This document shows, piece after piece, positions 24,901-35,276 of a stretch of 64,000 nt of DNA. This DNA is from Brevibacterium sp. 'Marine' (GTDB lineage: Bacteria; Actinomycetota; Actinomycetes; Actinomycetales; Brevibacteriaceae), in NCBI RefSeq assembly GCF_012844365.1, contig NZ_CP051626.1:1860001-1924000 (forward strand), read 5' to 3'. The notes under the pieces are model-generated. The model was not told the origin of the DNA and made no database searches. It saw only the letters and a list, made by a program, of their open reading frames with translations. The stretch's first letter is position 1, and each line of letters begins with the position of its first letter. Made by a program: the position numbers and the translations under genes.

Positions 24901-27546
24901 TCAGTTCTGTTCGACGAAGCTGATCGCGGCGATGGTGATCTCCTCGCCGGCTTCCTCGGTGCTCAGGGACTTGATACGGCCCGCGGCCCTGAGGTCGCCT
25001 TCTGCCGACTTGATCGCGGAGACGACGGAGGCCGGCGCCTGAATGGTCACGGAAGCGACCTCGGTCTTCTGTGAGACCTTGGCCTCGGTCTTCGTGCGGC
25101 GGATCTCGGTCAGTGCCGCAGCCACCGCAGCCAGGAGCTCGGGATCGACGGTCGAGCCCGGGTGGCTCAGAGCCTCATCGGCCGGCCACTGTGCACGGTG
25201 GACCGAACCGGTGCGCCACCAGGACCAGACCTCTTCGGTGACGAACGGTGTGAAGGGTGCGAAGAGACGGAGCAGCACGTCCAGGGCCGTAGCCAGGGTG
25301 ACGTGGGCGGACAGCTGATCGTCGGTGCCCGATGAGCCATACGAGCGATCCTTGACGAGTTCGACGTAGTCGTCGGTGAACTCCCAGAAGAAGCTCTCGG
25401 TCACACGCAGAGCGTGAGCGTAGTCATAGGCGGCCATATGCGTTCCCGCCTGTGCGACGACACCGGACAGCTTCGCCAGCAGGGCCCGATCGAGGTCGTG
25501 GGTGACAGCCCCGAGCTGACCGATGAGACCGGCGTGCACGCCCTGTGCGAGAGCGAACTTCGACGCATTCAGCAGCTTCATGGCCAGACGGCGTCCGATC
25601 TGCATCTGCGTGACGTCATAGGCGGTATCAGCGCCGAGCTTCGCACTGGCGGCCCAGTAGCGCACGGCATCCGGGCCGAAGCCGGGCTTCGCCTCGGCGA
25701 GGATGTCGGAGGGCACGACCACATTGCCCTTCGACTTCGACATCTTCTTCCGGTCCGGATCGAGGATCCAGCCCGAGAGACCGGCATGTCTCCACGGTGC
25801 CGCATCATTGAGCGAGTTCGCCCGGACGACGGTCGAGAACAGCCACGTGCGGATGATGTCGTGGCCCTGTGGGCGCAGGTCGAACGGGAAGACCTTGTCG
25901 AAGAACTCTTCGTCCCGCGACCAGCCGCCGAGCAGCTGCGGGGTCAGCGACGACGTCGCCCAGGTGTCGAGCACGTCCGGATCTGCGGTGAACCCGCCGG
26001 GCACATCGCGTTGGTCTTCCGTGAACCCGGCAGGAGCCTCGGCGATGGGGTCGCAGGGCAGCGATTCCGGAACGATCGGGTTCTCGTAGTCGGGCTGGCC
26101 GTCGGCATCGAGTCGGTACCACAGGGGGATCGGGACGCCGAAGAAGCGCTGCCGGGAGACCAGCCAATCGCCGTTGAGGTTCTCCACCCAGTTCTCGTAG
26201 CGGGAGCGCATGTACGCCGGGTGCCATTCGATCTCGCGGCCGCGGGCGATGAGCGCATCCCGCAGCTCGGCCGAACGGCCGCCGTTGCGGATGTACCACT
26301 GACGGCTGGTGACGACCTCGAGGGGCTTGTCGCCCTTCTCATAGAACGGGACCGGATGAGTGATCGGCTCGATCTCACCGATGAGGTCACCGGAGTCGAC
26401 GAGCATCTGCGCAATGTCCTTGCGGGCGGAGAAGGTGGTCTTTCCGGCCAGTGCCTCATAGTTGGCCACAGCGTCGGGCTTCGGCGACTGAGCAATCCAC
26501 TCGGGCACCTCGAGGTTGAGGCGGCCGCCGCGGTTGATGACCGCGCGGGTCGGCAGATCCAGCTCTCGCCACCAGGTCACGTCGGTGAGGTCGCCGAAGG
26601 TGCAGACCATGGCGATGCCCGTGCCCTTATCGGACTTCGCGAGCTCATGGGAGCGGATCTCGACGCTGACGCCGAAGAGCGGTGAGACGACATTGGTGCC
26701 GAACAGCGAGGCATAGCGTTCGTCGTCGGGGTGGGCGACGAGCGCCACGACAGCGGGAATGAGCTCAGGGCGGGAGGTGAGGATGATGATCGGCTCCGCC
26801 GTGGTGTCGGCCAGGCCGTCGGCGCCTTCGGGGAAGAACTTCACCTTGTGATAGGCACCCTCGCGTTCACGATCTTCGAGTTCGGCCTGCGCGACAGCGG
26901 TTCCGAAGGTCACGTCCCACATGGTCGGGGCGTCCTGCGAATAGGCATGGCCGTTCTGCAGGTCGGTGAGGAACGCCCGCTGGCTCACCGCACGAGAATC
27001 GTCATCGATAGTGCGGTACGTGTACTTCCAATCCACCGACAGCCCGGTGGAGCGGAAGAGGTCCTCGAACACCTTCTCATCCTCGGCCGAGAGCTTCTCG
27101 CACAGCTCGATGAAGTTCTGGCGAGAGACCTTGACGAAGTCGCGCGAATTCTTCGGTGCCTTCTCCGGCGGATGGAAGTCCGGATCGTAGTGCCGGCTGG
27201 GATCGCAGGTGACTCCGTAGTAGTTCTGCACCCGTCGTTCGGTGGGCAGGCCGTTGTCATCCCATCCCAGCGGGTAGAACACGTTCTTGCCGGTCATCCG
27301 CTGATAGCGGGCGATGATGTCGGTCTGCGTGTACGAGAACACGTGTCCCACGTGCAGCGACCCCGATGCTGTGGGCGGGGGAGTGTCGATCGAGTAGACC
27401 TGCTCGCGATCGGTGTCGACGTCGAAGGCGTAGACGTTCTGCTCGCTCCACGCGGCGTCCCATTTGTCCCGCAGGCCCTCGAGGGCCGGTTTGTCAGGCA
27501 GGTTCACTGACTCGTGCGTCGAGTCCGAAAAGGCAGGTGTGTTCAT
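24901..27546 (-). CDS. valS: Valyl-tRNA synthetase, archaeal/rickettsial-like type
   Basis: An 881-aa class I synthetase that charges tRNA-Val. The HIGH motif is in PPPTASGSLHVGHVFSYTQ, followed by the editing domain, and KMSKS is in DRKKMSKSKGNVV. YPLGWDDNGLPTERRVQNYYGV is the form seen in the second ValS type (archaea, Rickettsia and some actinobacteria). The C-terminus ends in a short ..TEAKVSQKTEVASVTIQ domain with no long coiled-coil arm. The ATG at 27546 starts MNTPAFSDST; an upstream extension is open but Cys/Pro/Arg-rich and lacks homology. No T-box is visible in its 188-bp upstream region. Confidence 0.93.
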   Translation of the reverse strand: MNTPAFSDSTHESVNLPDKPALEGLRDKWDAAWSEQNVYAFDVDTDREQVYSIDTPPPTASGSLHVGHVFSYTQTDIIARYQRMTGKNVFYPLGWDDNGLPTERRVQNYYGVTCDPSRHYDPDFHPPEKAPKNSRDFVKVSRQNFIELCEKLSAEDEKVFEDLFRSTGLSVDWKYTYRTIDDDSRAVSQRAFLTDLQNGHAYSQDAPTMWDVTFGTAVAQAELEDREREGAYHKVKFFPEGADGLADTTAEPIIILTSRPELIPAVVALVAHPDDERYASLFGTNVVSPLFGVSVEIRSHELAKSDKGTGIAMVCTFGDLTDVTWWRELDLPTRAVINRGGRLNLEVPEWIAQSPKPDAVANYEALAGKTTFSARKDIAQMLVDSGDLIGEIEPITHPVPFYEKGDKPLEVVTSRQWYIRNGGRSAELRDALIARGREIEWHPAYMRSRYENWVENLNGDWLVSRQRFFGVPIPLWYRLDADGQPDYENPIVPESLPCDPIAEAPAGFTEDQRDVPGGFTADPDVLDTWATSSLTPQLLGGWSRDEEFFDKVFPFDLRPQGHDIIRTWLFSTVVRANSLNDAAPWRHAGLSGWILDPDRKKMSKSKGNVVVPSDILAEAKPGFGPDAVRYWAASAKLGADTAYDVTQMQIGRRLAMKLLNASKFALAQGVHAGLIGQLGAVTHDLDRALLAKLSGVVAQAGTHMAAYDYAHALRVTESFFWEFTDDYVELVKDRSYGSSGTDDQLSAHVTLATALDVLLRLFAPFTPFVTEEVWSWWRTGSVHRAQWPADEALSHPGSTVDPELLAAVAAALTEIRRTKTEAKVSQKTEVASVTIQAPASVVSAIKSAEGDLRAAGRIKSLSTEEAGEEITIAAISFVEQN

Positions 27547-27734
27547 AATTGCTGATTTTCTCACTCGGTCCGCGATCGGCCAAACCGGTTCGCGCCTGCA
27601 GCCGGGCGAAGCCTCACCGGAGCACAAGCGCTGCACTCTCGCCTGCAGCCGGGCCTCGGCCGGCGGCATGGGAGAGCTCACACCCTGAAAGCGCAGTGAG
27701 TCGACTGCGCCGCAGGCAATGACATGATGGACGC

Positions 27735-28925
27735 ATGGCGCCCCTGGACCGAATTCCGACAGAGAATCCGCCGCCCACGTCGACCGCGTGGATGAATCCG
27801 GCACGTTCGATCGCGATCATCGCCGTCGTGGCCATCCATTCCCTGGGAACCGTCGTCGAAGAGAACTTCGCAGGAATGGGCCCCGACTGGTGGCTGGCGA
27901 ACGCCGTCGACTCCGCCTGCCGGTGGTCGGTGCCGGTGTTCATCATGATCTCCGGCGCGCTGGCCCTCGATCCTGACCGGGGCGGCAAGCCGCGCACGTT
28001 CCTGTCCAAGCGGGTCTGGCGGATCGGCATCCCTCTCGTGTTCTGGACCATCGTCTATGTTCTGTTCCGCCGTTTCTACCTCCAGCCTGATGACCAGGCA
28101 TGGAATCCAGGCATCGCGATCCTCACCGGTTCACCCTTCGTCCAGCTCTATTTCCTCTACGTTCTCGGCGGACTGACCCTGCTCACCCCGTTCTTCCGCC
28201 TCCTGAGCGTGCACGGCTCCCGCCGTCTGCAGTGGGGGACCGGGCTGATCTTCCTCGGCATCGGCATGACCGACCAGTGGGTGTCGATGATCTTCGACGT
28301 CGGCGAAGCCAATATCGCGACTCGGTTCCTGCCGATGGCCGGTTTCTACATCCTCGGGTGGGTGCTGCGCGATATCGTCCTCTCCGCCAGGGGTGCCATC
28401 GTGGCCTGGGCGAGCTTCACCATCGCGGCCGCCGGAACCGCCGTCTGGGCCGGTCTGGGACCGGGGGAGAAGCCGTGGATGTTCCCCTACGAATATCTCG
28501 CCCCCGGAGTCGTCATCGCCTCCATCGCTGCGTATCTCCTTCTGCATTTCCATATGCGCACTGGATTCGGACCGCTGCACCGGTTCTACCCGTATTCCTT
28601 CGGAGTGTTCCTCCTCCATCCGCTCCTGCTCTACCCGGTGCGCAACGCCATGGGCCTGCCGGACACCGTGCCCGGCGTCGTCCTCCACGCCGTGATCATG
28701 CCGATCGCCTACGCGCTCGTCTGCGCCGCATTCACCTGGCTGGCCGTGAAGATCCCAGGTCTGCGCGCCGTCTTCGGCGAAGGCGGGTCGCGCAATCCGC
28801 ACCCCCGACCGAGCACGCCGATGACCCCGGTCGCACCCGACTCGCCCGATCCTGCCCGGAGACGACCTGCCGACAGCGATCTCGGCTCAGACGACACCGA
28901 TGCCGGACGAGAGCCGACTCCGTAG
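27735..28925 (+). CDS. Acyltransferase 3 family membrane protein (OafA/YrhL-like)
   Basis: A 396-aa protein with about ten membrane helices. The N-terminus NPARSIAIIAVVAIHSLGTVVEE holds the conserved His of the family. SACRWSVPVFIMISGALALDP and KRVWRIGIPLVFWTIVYVLFRRFY match the acyl_transf_3 fold. The last ~60 residues are a Pro/Asp/Arg-rich tail. Members O-acylate cell-wall or surface polysaccharides; the substrate here is unknown. A CATGAT hexamer lies 6 nt before the ATG and no Shine-Dalgarno is seen, so the mRNA may be leaderless. Confidence 0.85.
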   Translation: MAPLDRIPTENPPPTSTAWMNPARSIAIIAVVAIHSLGTVVEENFAGMGPDWWLANAVDSACRWSVPVFIMISGALALDPDRGGKPRTFLSKRVWRIGIPLVFWTIVYVLFRRFYLQPDDQAWNPGIAILTGSPFVQLYFLYVLGGLTLLTPFFRLLSVHGSRRLQWGTGLIFLGIGMTDQWVSMIFDVGEANIATRFLPMAGFYILGWVLRDIVLSARGAIVAWASFTIAAAGTAVWAGLGPGEKPWMFPYEYLAPGVVIASIAAYLLLHFHMRTGFGPLHRFYPYSFGVFLLHPLLLYPVRNAMGLPDTVPGVVLHAVIMPIAYALVCAAFTWLAVKIPGLRAVFGEGGSRNPHPRPSTPMTPVAPDSPDPARRRPADSDLGSDDTDAGREPTP

Positions 28926-29004
28926 ACTGAGATCCGGACAGGAGATCCCGTCACCGGAATCCCGACTCATCACCCACCGACAGACCCGACAGAGGAGAAC
29001 TCAG

Positions 29005-29760
29005 ATGGAAACGCTCAGAGCAGTCGTCACAGGAGCCAGTTCCGGAATCGGTGCCGCCGCGGTCAGACAGCTGCGAGATCAGGGCTGGGACGTCGTGGCG
29101 GTAGCCCGCCGTGAGGACAAGCTCAAGGCTCTCGCCGAGGAGACCGGAGCCGACTACATCGTCGCCGACCTCACCGATGACGCCGCCGTGGCGTCCATGG
29201 CCGAGCAGGTGCTCGCCGGGGGAGTCGTCCACTCCCTCGTGGCCAATGCCGGGGCCGCCTTCGGAACAGACACCGTCGCCGAGGCATCGGTCGACGGGTG
29301 GCGCGACATGTTCGATATCAACGTCCTCGGTGTGCTGCGCGTGGTCAAGGCCCTGCTTCCGGCGCTCATCGACTCCGGCCGCGGAGACATCGTGGTCATG
29401 TCCTCGACCGCGGGTCATCAGGCCTACGAGGGAGGCGGAGGCTATGTCGCTGCGAAGCACGGCACCCACTCCGTTGCGGCGACCCTGCGACTCGAACTCG
29501 CCGGCGAACCCGTGCGCGTCATCGAGATCGCCCCCGGAATGGTCGCCACCGATGAGTTCACCTACAAACGTGTCGGCGGTGACGAAGCGAAGGCCGCGAA
29601 GGTCTACGAAGGAGTCGTGAATCCGCTGACCGCGGACGACGTCGCCGATGCCATCGTGTATACGCTCACCCGGCCTCACCACTTCAACGTCGATCTCATG
29701 GTCATCAGGCCCATCGCCCAGGCCGCCCAGCACAAGGTCGCCCGCAATCGGGGACTGTGA
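29005..29760 (+). CDS. Short-chain dehydrogenase/reductase (SDR)
   Basis: A 251-aa NAD(P)-dependent oxidoreductase. The cofactor motif TGASSGIG is at residues 9-16, the NAG motif in VANAGAAFG, the catalytic Ser in VVMSSTAG and the YxxxK in GGYVAAKHG. VARREDKLKAL after the second strand, with its basic residues, suggests NADP. It resembles YdfG-type serine/3-hydroxy acid dehydrogenases, but the substrate is not certain. The ATG at 29005 has GAGGAGA upstream. It stands between the acyltransferase (79 bp upstream) and the ileS leader. Confidence 0.88.
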   Translation: METLRAVVTGASSGIGAAAVRQLRDQGWDVVAVARREDKLKALAEETGADYIVADLTDDAAVASMAEQVLAGGVVHSLVANAGAAFGTDTVAEASVDGWRDMFDINVLGVLRVVKALLPALIDSGRGDIVVMSSTAGHQAYEGGGGYVAAKHGTHSVAATLRLELAGEPVRVIEIAPGMVATDEFTYKRVGGDEAKAAKVYEGVVNPLTADDVADAIVYTLTRPHHFNVDLMVIRPIAQAAQHKVARNRGL

Positions 29761-29842
29761 GCGCTCACGGCTTCTGCCCGCGGCCGCCTCGGGGTTGAAC
29801 TTCGGCAGTAGCCCGCCGGGTGGTCTCGGGCGGAGTCGACGG

Positions 29843-30070
29843 TATACGATTGTCTTGCGTCGATCCGGCCATCACCGGGGAGCATCCGGAAGAACGGAAC
29901 CAGCGTCCTGATCGCTGCGTTCTCAGTAGACCCGGACGGGTGGACCCGTCATCGTCTTAGTCAATGAGCGATCCTCAGACTGACCTCAACGGCCAGACCT
30001 GCGGATAAGCGAGGTGGTACCGCGGCAGACTGTCGTCCTCGTGACAGTGACCGCAGTGACCCAGAAGGAC
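29843..30070 (+). promoter_or_regulatory. ileS leader: promoter plus ultrashort-stem-I (class II) T-box riboswitch
   Basis: A -10-like TATACGAT lies at 29843-29850. The leader then shows a minimal stem I, CCGG-CCATCA-CCGG (29865-29878), with the isoleucine specifier codon ATC at 29871-29873. GGGGAGC and CCGGAAGAACGG follow, typical of actinobacterial ileS T-boxes. The T-box bulge AGGTGGTACCGCGG is at 30012-30025, where TGGT would pair with the ACCA end of uncharged tRNA-Ile. GTCCT (30035-30039) can pair with the ribosome site AGGAC (30066-30070). Control is therefore expected at translation start: uncharged tRNA-Ile frees the site. The 314-bp gap before ileS is fully explained by this leader. 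Confidence 0.9.
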
Positions 30071-30074
30071 GCTC

Positions 30075-33000
30075 ATGACTCAGCCTCTCTATCCCAAGGT
30101 GTCGACCTCGACGTTCGGCCTCTCGTCGTCCCCGAACTTCCCTGCCATCGAAGACGCTGTGCTGCGCTATTGGCAGGAGGACGACACTTTCAAGGAGTCG
30201 ATCGCCCAGCGCGACGCCGGTGTCAACGGCGAGAACGAGTTCGTCTTCTACGACGGCCCGCCCTTCGCCAACGGCCTGCCGCACTACGGCCACCTGCTCA
30301 CCGGCTACGTCAAAGACGTCGTCCCGCGCTTCCAGACGATGCGGGGCAAGAAGGTCGACCGCCGGTTCGGCTGGGACACCCACGGTCTGCCGGCCGAGCT
30401 CGAAGCCGAACGTCAGCTGGGCATCACAGACAAGTCCGAGATCGGCCGCATGGGTCTGGCCGCTTTCAACGACGCCTGCCGCTCCTCGGTGCTGCGCTAC
30501 ACCCAGGAGTGGGAAGAGTACGTGACCCGTCAGGGTCGGTGGGTCGATTTCGACAACGACTACAAGACGCTCAATGTCGAATACATGGAAAGCGTCATCT
30601 GGGCGTTCAAACAGCTGTGGGACAAGGGCCTCGTCTACGAGGGCTATCGCGTGCTTCCCTACTGCTGGAAGGACGAGACGCCGCTGTCGAACCATGAGCT
30701 GCGCATGGACGATGACGTGTACAAGATGCGTCAGGATCCGGCCGTGACCATCGGCTACAAGCTCAAGGACTCCGACGAATGGGTCCTGATCTGGACCACG
30801 ACGCCATGGACGGTTCCGTCGAACCAGGCAGTGGCCGTCAACCCGGAGATCCCGCTCGTCGCGGTCGTTCCCGGAGAAGACGGAGCAGAAGAGCTCCAGG
30901 GCAAGACGCTCATCCTCGCCGAGGCGCGGCTCGGCGCCTACGCCCGTGAGCTCGGTGCCGAACCCCAGGTTCTGCGCACCTTCCCCGGCAGCGAACTCGT
31001 CGGCGCCGCCTATGAACCTGCCTTCCCCTACTTCGAGGACCGGCAGGACGAATTCGGCGAGAGGATGCACACGATCCTTGCTGCGGACTTCGTCACCGTC
31101 GACGACGGCACCGGAATCGTCCACCAGTCGCCGGCCTTCGGTGAAGAGGACAAGGAGCTCACCGACTCCTTCGGAATCACCGCCGCCCGTCCGGTCGACG
31201 ACGCCGGTCGCTTCGACACGACCGTTGCCGACTACGCCGGGCAGCAGGTCTTCGACGCGAACAAGGCGATCATCAAGGACCTGCGCAACCACACAGGACC
31301 GATGGAGTCGCGGAATGCGCTGCTGGTCCGCCACGAGTCCTACGAACACTCCTACCCCCACTGCTGGCGCTGCCGGAATCCGTTGATCTACCGTGCCGTG
31401 TCGTCCTGGTTCGTCCGCGTCACCGAGTTCAAGGACCGCATGGTCGAACTCAACGAGCAGATCAACTGGGTGCCCGACAACGTCAAGCACGGACAGTTCG
31501 GCAAATGGCTCGAAAACGCCCGCGACTGGTCGATCTCCCGCAACCGCTTCTGGGGTTCGCCGATCCCGGTGTGGATCTCCTCCGACCCGGCCTACCCGCG
31601 CACCGATGTCTACGGTTCTCTGACCGAGATCGAAGCCGATTTCGGACGTCTGCCGCGCAACGACTCCGGCGAGGTCGACCTCCACCGCCCGTGGGTCGAC
31701 GACCTCACCCGCCCGAACCCGGACGACCCCACGGGCAATTCCGTGATGCAGCGCATCCCGGAGATCTTCGACGTCTGGTTCGACTCCGGCTCGATGAGCT
31801 ACGCCCAGGTGCACTACCCGTTCGAGAACTCCGAATGGTTCGACTACCATTTCCCGGCCGACTTCATCGTCGAATACGTGGGACAGACCCGCGGCTGGTT
31901 CTACCTTCTGCACGTCCTGGCCACAGCGATCTTCGACCGGCCCGCATTCACCAACTGCATCTCCCACGGCATCGTCTTGGGCTCCGACGGGCAGAAGATG
32001 TCGAAGTCTCTGCGCAACTACCCCGATGTCAACGAAGTCTTCAACCGCGACGGCTCGGATGCCATGCGCTGGTTCCTCATGGCTTCGTCCATCCTGCGCG
32101 GCGGCAACCTCGTCGTCACCGAACAGGGCATCCGCGACGGTGTCCGCCAGGTCGTGCTCCCGCTGTGGAACACATGGCAGTTCTTCGCCACCTACTCCAA
32201 CGCGGCCGACGGTCCGGCGGGGGAGAAGACCGGCTACCAGGCACAGTCCCGCTACGACTCGTCTCAGGTCCTCGACCGGTACCTGCTGGCCAAGACGCAC
32301 GACCTCATCAGCGAATTCGCCGAGGCGATGGACAACCTGGACATCTGGGCGGCATGCGAACTCGTCCGCAGCTACCTCGACATGCTCACGAACTGGTACG
32401 TGCGCCGTTCGCGCCGCCGGTTCTGGGACGGTGGTGCCGAGACGCACGAGTCCTTCGACGTGTTCTACACCTGCCTGGAGGCCTTCTGCCGAGTGGCTGC
32501 ACCCCTGCTGCCGTTCACGGTCGAAGAGATCTACCGGGGTCTGACCGGGCAACGGTCGGTGCACTTGGCCGACTATCCGGATGCCGATGTCTTCCCCGCT
32601 GACGCCGACCTCGTCGCGGCCATGGATCTCACCCGCGATATCTGCTCTACGGCCTCCTCGGTGCGCAAGGCCAATCAGCTGCGCGTGCGTCTGCCGCTGT
32701 CGCAGCTGACCGTCGCCACCGACACGGACCTGAGCTCCGATTTCACCGAGATCATCGCCGATGAGCTCAATGTGCGAACCGTCGAGGTCCTCGACGTCGC
32801 CGAGGCGGAGGCCGCCGGATTCTCCCTGTCGCAGAATCTCGTCGTCAACGCCCGTGCCGCGGGGCCCCGTCTGGGCAAGCAGGTCCAGCAGGTCATCAAG
32901 GCCTCGAAGACCGGAGACTGGTCCGTTGCCGACGGCACCGTCATCAGCGGCGGAATCGAGCTCGTCGACGGCGAATACACCCTCGAATCGGTCGCCGAGT

Positions 33001-33338
33001 CCGGCACCGAAGGCATGGAGCTCGCAGCTCTCGACTCCGGCTTCCTCGCCCTCGATACGCGAGTCACCCCGGAACTCGAAGCCGAAGGCATGGCCCGAGA
33101 TGCCGTGCGTGCCATCCAGGGCATCCGCAAGCAGCTCGACCTCGACATCTCCGACCGGATCGCCGTCACCGTCGAAGCCGGCCCCGAGGCGGTCGCCGCC
33201 CTCGAACCCCACGCCGACCTCATCGCCGGCGAGACACTGACGACGTCGCTGGCCTTCGGCCCGGCCGAGTCCGACGCCGCGGTCTTCAGTCCCGAAGAGC
33301 TTCCCGGCGGCACCCGTCTGGCGGTGAAGCGCGCATGA
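30075..33338 (+). CDS. ileS: Isoleucyl-tRNA synthetase, type 2 (eukaryote-like)
   Basis: A 1087-aa class I synthetase. The HIGH motif appears as HYGH in [20 protein letters not shown], then a CP1 editing domain ([32 protein letters not shown]) and KMSKS in [17 protein letters not shown] long C-terminal anticodon-binding region follows. Length and HYGH place it in the type-2 group found in eukaryotes, actinobacteria and some Gram-positives, known for low sensitivity to mupirocin. The ATG has AGAAGGA 5 nt upstream, which the T-box leader can mask. Its stop overlaps folC (ATGA). Confidence 0.96.
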   Translation: MTQPLYPKVSTSTFGLSSSPNFPAIEDAVLRYWQEDDTFKESIAQRDAGVNGENEFVFYDGPPFANGLPHYGHLLTGYVKDVVPRFQTMRGKKVDRRFGWDTHGLPAELEAERQLGITDKSEIGRMGLAAFNDACRSSVLRYTQEWEEYVTRQGRWVDFDNDYKTLNVEYMESVIWAFKQLWDKGLVYEGYRVLPYCWKDETPLSNHELRMDDDVYKMRQDPAVTIGYKLKDSDEWVLIWTTTPWTVPSNQAVAVNPEIPLVAVVPGEDGAEELQGKTLILAEARLGAYARELGAEPQVLRTFPGSELVGAAYEPAFPYFEDRQDEFGERMHTILAADFVTVDDGTGIVHQSPAFGEEDKELTDSFGITAARPVDDAGRFDTTVADYAGQQVFDANKAIIKDLRNHTGPMESRNALLVRHESYEHSYPHCWRCRNPLIYRAVSSWFVRVTEFKDRMVELNEQINWVPDNVKHGQFGKWLENARDWSISRNRFWGSPIPVWISSDPAYPRTDVYGSLTEIEADFGRLPRNDSGEVDLHRPWVDDLTRPNPDDPTGNSVMQRIPEIFDVWFDSGSMSYAQVHYPFENSEWFDYHFPADFIVEYVGQTRGWFYLLHVLATAIFDRPAFTNCISHGIVLGSDGQKMSKSLRNYPDVNEVFNRDGSDAMRWFLMASSILRGGNLVVTEQGIRDGVRQVVLPLWNTWQFFATYSNAADGPAGEKTGYQAQSRYDSSQVLDRYLLAKTHDLISEFAEAMDNLDIWAACELVRSYLDMLTNWYVRRSRRRFWDGGAETHESFDVFYTCLEAFCRVAAPLLPFTVEEIYRGLTGQRSVHLADYPDADVFPADADLVAAMDLTRDICSTASSVRKANQLRVRLPLSQLTVATDTDLSSDFTEIIADELNVRTVEVLDVAEAEAAGFSLSQNLVVNARAAGPRLGKQVQQVIKASKTGDWSVADGTVISGGIELVDGEYTLESVAESGTEGMELAALDSGFLALDTRVTPELEAEGMARDAVRAIQGIRKQLDLDISDRIAVTVEAGPEAVAALEPHADLIAGETLTTSLAFGPAESDAAVFSPEELPGGTRLAVKRA

Positions 33339-34831
33339 GCGACGACACCTCAGCCGAGGATCCGCTGACTGCAGCCGAGGAGCTGCTGGCCGCTGTCGAA
33401 GCTCCGCAGTCCGGTGACGAAACGGAGCCGGAGCCCGTCCCGGAGCCGGTCGTCGATGAGGCCACTCGCGCCGAACTCGCCCGCGTCTACGCTCTGCTGC
33501 TGGCCCGGGCGGGGGAGACCCAGGTCGAACTGCGCCTCGACGCGACCCGGCGGGCATGTGAGATCCTCGGCGATGTCCACACCGCGGCCCCGACGATCAC
33601 GATCACGGGAACCAACGGGAAGACCTCGACGGCGCGGATGATCGATTCGCTCATCACCGCTCACGAGCTCCGAGTCGGCCGGTTCACCAGCCCTCACCTG
33701 CATTCGGTGACGGAACGGATCTCCGTGGACGGTGCCCCCGTGTCGGCTCACACCTTCGTGCGCATCTATGACGAGATCGCCCCGTATCTCGAGATCGTCG
33801 ATGCCCAGCTCGAGGCCGAAGGCCGTGCGACGCTGACCTACTTCGAAGCGCTGACCGTCCTGGCCTTCGCTGTGTTCGCCGATGCCCCCGTGGATGTCGT
33901 CGTCACCGAGGTCGGCATGGGCGGAGCCTGGGATTCGACGAACGTCGCCGATGCTCAGGTGTGCGTCTTCACGAAGATCGGACTCGATCATCAGGCGTTC
34001 CTCGGCGACACCATCGAGGAGATCGCCGCAACCAAAGCCGGCATCCTCGATCGCAGCGTCGCAGACAGCCCGGCCCCGGACCCCGTCGCCGTGTCTGCCG
34101 TCCAGGACGAAGCCGCCCAGGCCGTCCTCGATGAGGAAGCCGCTCGTCGCGGGGCTCCGTTGGCCGCAGAGGACCGGGACTTCCGTCTCCTCGATCGGCA
34201 GCGAGCCGTCGACGGTCAGCTCATCACCGTGCAGGGCCGCAGGGACATCTACTCCGACCTGTTCCTTCCCCTGCACGGCATCCACCAAGCTCACAATGCC
34301 GCGGTCGCGATCGTCGCAGCCGAAGCCTTCCTCGGCGCCGAAGACAAGCCGCTCGACCAGGAGACCGTGGCCGAGGGGCTGGCCCGGGTGTCCTCGCCGG
34401 GCCGTGCCGAGCTCGTGCGCACCGGGCCCAGCGTCGTCGTCGACGGCGCCCACAACCCGGATGCCGCCCATGTGCTCGCTGAGACCCTCACCGAGGCGTT
34501 CGACTTCGACTACGTCGTCATAGTGCTGGCGATGCTGGCCGACAAGGACAGCGACGGTGTCATCGAAGAGCTTCACCGCAGCGCCGATGTGTTCGTCGTC
34601 AGCGAGAATCTCAACTCCCGGTCGCTGCCGGCAGGCGAGCTCGCCGAGGCGGTCAGGGAATGGGTCGACGAGGATTCGGTCATCGTCGCCTCCGATCTCA
34701 ATGCCGCCCTGATGAAGGCCATCGACTTGGCCAACAGCGTCGACGCGAAGAGCCCCGGGATCGTCGTCACAGGTTCCATCTATACAGTGGCCGAGGCCCG
34801 TCTGCTCCTCGGACGGGGGGAGGAGCAGTGA
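33335..34831 (+). CDS. folC: Folylpolyglutamate synthase / dihydrofolate synthase
   Basis: A 498-aa Mur-ligase-type enzyme that adds glutamate to dihydropteroate and to folates. The ATP loop is [18 protein letters not shown] (near residue 88-105). [50 protein letters not shown] and [17 protein letters not shown] are family blocks. The first ~45 residues are an acidic, probably disordered extension. It overlaps ileS by four bases and the next gene by four, so ileS-folC-DUF4233 is one coupled unit and isoleucine supply may influence folC output through the T-box. Confidence 0.95.
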   Translation: MSDDTSAEDPLTAAEELLAAVEAPQSGDETEPEPVPEPVVDEATRAELARVYALLLARAGETQVELRLDATRRACEILGDVHTAAPTITITGTNGKTSTARMIDSLITAHELRVGRFTSPHLHSVTERISVDGAPVSAHTFVRIYDEIAPYLEIVDAQLEAEGRATLTYFEALTVLAFAVFADAPVDVVVTEVGMGGAWDSTNVADAQVCVFTKIGLDHQAFLGDTIEEIAATKAGILDRSVADSPAPDPVAVSAVQDEAAQAVLDEEAARRGAPLAAEDRDFRLLDRQRAVDGQLITVQGRRDIYSDLFLPLHGIHQAHNAAVAIVAAEAFLGAEDKPLDQETVAEGLARVSSPGRAELVRTGPSVVVDGAHNPDAAHVLAETLTEAFDFDYVVIVLAMLADKDSDGVIEELHRSADVFVVSENLNSRSLPAGELAEAVREWVDEDSVIVASDLNAALMKAIDLANSVDAKSPGIVVTGSIYTVAEARLLLGRGEEQ

Positions 34832-35193
34832 AATCGAAGTATCCCGTCCTGTGCGGATCGATCCTCATCTGCGAACTCGTCGTCGTCTACTTCGCCGTGC
34901 TCACGACATTCGGCCTGTCGGTGAAGTCTGCGCAGACCCTGACCCTGGCCCAGCTGCTCATCGGAGCCTCGATCGTCGCTGTGCTGGCGATCATCGCCGT
35001 CATCCTGTTGCCGCGTCGGATCGGTGAGAGACGCCCCGGCGTGATCATCGGCTGGGTCGTCCAGGGACTGCTGCTGGCCTCCGGCTTCGTGCTCACCTCG
35101 ATGTTCTTCGTCGCAGCTCTCTTCATCGCACTGTGGGCAGTGGCCGTCTACTGGTCGGCGCGCATCGATCGTGAGGTCGCAGCGCGGGGCTGA
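34828..35193 (+). CDS. DUF4233 membrane protein
   Basis: A 121-aa protein with four hydrophobic helices. SILICELVVVYFAVLTTFGLS is the first, and RPGVIIGWVVQGLLLASGFVLTSMF and FIALWAVAVYWSARID follow. This matches the DUF4233 family, which in actinobacteria regularly follows folC. Function is unknown. The GTG overlaps the folC stop (GTGA) and has GGGGGGAGGAG upstream; the frame extends upstream inside folC, which is ignored. It ends ~84 bp before ndk, which has its own promoter. Confidence 0.85.
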   Translation: MKSKYPVLCGSILICELVVVYFAVLTTFGLSVKSAQTLTLAQLLIGASIVAVLAIIAVILLPRRIGERRPGVIIGWVVQGLLLASGFVLTSMFFVAALFIALWAVAVYWSARIDREVAARG

Positions 35194-35234
35194 CCTGTGA
35201 GGGCGCCGAGGCGAGCACCGCCTGGGCGCCCGGG

Positions 35235-35240
35235 TAGACT
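35235..35240 (+). promoter_or_regulatory. -10 element of ndk
   Basis: TAGACT, 36 bases before the ndk ATG; the leader carries GGAAGGA as ribosome site. The -35 is weak. Confidence 0.5.
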
Positions 35241-35276
35241 GTCCACCGACGTCCACACGCAATCGGAAGGACCGGA

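Noticed and set aside
27547..27734. T-box leader for valS
   Set aside because: No T-box bulge sequence, specifier hairpin or purine-rich blocks on the minus strand of this gap.
29961..33557. 1198-codon open frame on the minus strand opposite ileS
   Set aside because: It mirrors the GC-rich third positions of ileS, has Arg/Gly/Asp-biased composition, no motif and no ribosome site. The plus strand is clearly ileS-folC.
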